NCBI GenBank assembly: GCA_902493155.1
Contig: CABUOE010000004.1
Coordinates: 1 to 31,693 of the forward strand
Direction of reading: 5' to 3'
From: an uncultured Eubacteriales bacterium
Lineage (GTDB): Bacteria; Bacillota; Clostridia; Oscillospirales; Ruminococcaceae
Length of the DNA stretch: 31,693 nucleotides
Under the pieces are notes generated by a model. It worked only from the letters and a program-made list of their open reading frames with translations, was not told the DNA's origin and ran no database searches. Made by a program: the position numbers and the translations under genes. How positions within the stretch are numbered: the stretch's first letter is position 1; each line of letters begins with the position of its first letter. Below are positions 30,509 through 31,693 of the stretch, piece by piece.

Positions 30509-30912
30509 TTATTCGTGTCTGATCTGTACGGAATATGAGGCATGAGAGTCTGAAAGATTATCCTGGCAATTCTTCCTCTTGGTGATATACCACTCAAAAT
30601 CTGCGTAAGTCACTGCGCCTTCCCCCAGAAATTTCCACTCCCCATTATGAAAAACATACAAAAGCTTAAAATCGGTATTTTTCGTGGAGCTATACAAAAT
30701 GCAGCGTACACTTATGTAGTACCGGTCCCTTTCTTCCTCCCAGTACAAATTGTGCAATTGAAAGATAGGGTACGGGCCAACGAACGATATACATGCCGCT
30801 TTTCGTTTGAACAGGTTCATTAAAATTCACCGGAGGATATTTCTTTTCAAGATATGGCAATGACAGCCACGATAACGACAGCAACTGATAACCAAAGGAC
30901 TTTCTTTTTCAT
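30509..30912 (-). pseudogene. Frameshifted paralog of the neighbouring membrane protein
   Basis: ATG 30912 starts MKKKVLWLSVAVVIVAVIAI, nearly the same N-terminus as the next gene, then stops after 21 codons. Reading continues sensibly in the +1 frame (PYLEKKYPPVNFNEPVQTK) and later in the +2 frame (NLYWEEERDRYYISVRCI to SYSVQIRHE, stop at 30509). Two frameshifts would unite these into a single-pass membrane protein of about 130 aa. The 103-aa last frame could alone be translated from ATG 30820, but it has no clear ribosome binding site. The C-terminal domain does not resemble that of the neighbour. Confidence 0.6.
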
Positions 30913-30935
30913 GGTGCGCTTCCTCCGTTAAGCTT
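30892..30935. repeat. 44-bp direct repeat, copy 1
   Basis: Identical to 31650-31693. It covers the first codons of the membrane protein, the CGGAGGAAG ribosome binding site and the leader back to an AAGCTT. The second copy runs into the window edge, so the repeat may be longer. It shows tandem duplication of leader plus signal segment. Confidence 0.9.
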
Positions 30936-31670
30936 TCATCCAACGGCGATTTCCTCTACCCAAGAGCCTCCACCCTCTTTATCAAAACTGATCGTGTAAA
31001 TGGCAAAGTTTTTGTCTTCAACCGATCTGTATTTTGTCTCTACTGTATAGCTGGAATAGGTATCGGCTTTTTCGGACAGGTATTTCTCCAACTCCGCCTC
31101 ATAGTGTGCTTGCTGTTCTACCGTGGGTACGAATGTGTTTTTATAATCTATAATGACCCGATTCAACTTTCCGGCTTCGTCAAAATATGCTGCAATGATG
31201 TCGTTTGTTTCATTTTCCATCATAGCCTGGTACCCGCCAATGGATTTCATAAAGAGAGCAACCTCATAGTCCTCTACGTCCGGAATCCACCCGTTCAATT
31301 GGGCCCGAAGCGATTGAAGCATTCTTTCTTCTGTTACCTCGCCTGAAGTTTCTGCGGTATCCTCTTGCTTCATGTCGATAGACACAAGCTTTCCAGATTC
31401 GTTATACCCGTATTCGACCCCATCTTTTGTAAAATAGTCTGTCTTAATGACAGCGTCTACATTATTGACTACGTGATACAACTTGGATATTTTTAACTGT
31501 TCGGTACCCGTGTAGTCAAGAGAAGGGGCAACTTTTTGGTGAAAGAGACGATAAACTCGGTCACCTTCCACATAAAATGGAGTAGCCATCCGCATAAAAA
31601 CAATGCTGAGTATGACGACGACAGCCACGATAACCATAGCAGCCGAAATCCAAAGGACTTTCTTTTTCAT
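30936..31670 (-). CDS. Single-pass membrane/secreted protein of unknown function
   Basis: A 244-aa protein beginning MKKKVLWISAAMVIVAVVVILS, a transmembrane or uncleaved signal segment without lipobox. The exported part is acidic and strand-rich with repeated 'Y-x-V/I' patterns (YHVVNNVDAVIKTDYFTKDGVEYGY, YRSVEDKNFAIYTISFDKEG), somewhat like PepSY- or DUF-type extracellular domains, but no family is recognised. CGGAGGAAG precedes ATG 31670. The leader and N-terminus are duplicated in the broken gene downstream, so the pair arose by tandem duplication. Confidence 0.75.
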   Translation of the reverse strand: MKKKVLWISAAMVIVAVVVILSIVFMRMATPFYVEGDRVYRLFHQKVAPSLDYTGTEQLKISKLYHVVNNVDAVIKTDYFTKDGVEYGYNESGKLVSIDMKQEDTAETSGEVTEERMLQSLRAQLNGWIPDVEDYEVALFMKSIGGYQAMMENETNDIIAAYFDEAGKLNRVIIDYKNTFVPTVEQQAHYEAELEKYLSEKADTYSSYTVETKYRSVEDKNFAIYTISFDKEGGGSWVEEIAVG

Positions 31671-31693
31671 GGTGCGCTTCCTCCGTTAAGCTT
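31650..31693. repeat. 44-bp direct repeat, copy 2 (cut by window edge)
   Basis: Same sequence as 30892-30935, at the start of the intact membrane-protein gene. The match reaches the last base of the window, so a third gene of the same array may lie just outside. Confidence 0.85.

Overview
The window looks like a chromosome segment of a spore-forming Firmicute of the Clostridia. The evidence is strong AGGAGG-type ribosome binding sites, an SleB-type cell wall hydrolase, a hemolysin III-type membrane protein, an ArAE-type exporter and a choline-binding-like endolysin; genus cannot be judged. UGA behaves as a normal stop. Host-like genes lie at both edges: a hemolysin III gene (266-925) on the left, and an aromatic acid exporter-like gene (28562-29542), an SleB-like hydrolase (29783-30412) and two tandem small membrane-protein genes (30509-31670, one broken) on the right.

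Between them is a phage-derived locus of about 27 kb. From right to left it holds a regulatory block: a degenerate integrase-like protein, an unknown 129-aa protein, a Cro/CI-type repressor and an ImmA-type metalloprotease around a divergent promoter with three matching operators. A long minus-strand structural operon follows: tail completion-like protein, unknown 243-aa protein, tail tube, zinc-ribbon protein, DUF1064-type nuclease, chaperone-like protein, tape measure, OB-fold/fibre protein, FN3 protein, tail-tip proteins, CBM-like protein, glycine-rich adhesin, XkdX and three more fibre proteins. It ends with a holin and an M23 endolysin. There is no capsid, portal, terminase, protease, replication gene or sheath, and the only integrase-like protein lacks recognisable catalytic residues. 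The simplest reading is a domesticated siphophage tail, that is an F-type (non-contractile) tailocin candidate with its own lysis cassette and an ImmR/ImmA-like switch.

The most unusual part is the tape measure gene. It is split by about 1.78 kb. The split has a group I intron core on the gene's strand (P/Q/R/S-like elements and a 6-bp P7). Splicing at the predicted sites restores one 1397-aa reading frame. Inside the intron, closed by a 20/22-bp inverted repeat and on the opposite strand, sit two paralogous single-pass membrane-protein genes with their own promoter, where a homing endonuclease would be expected. Just upstream, the chaperone-like gene ends in an A-AAA-AAT slippery heptamer followed by a stem-loop, which suggests the -1 frameshift typical of phage tail chaperones, or a terminator.

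A single IS200-type element (about 1045-1756) lies against the 3' end of the endolysin gene. Its transposase has an in-frame TGA.
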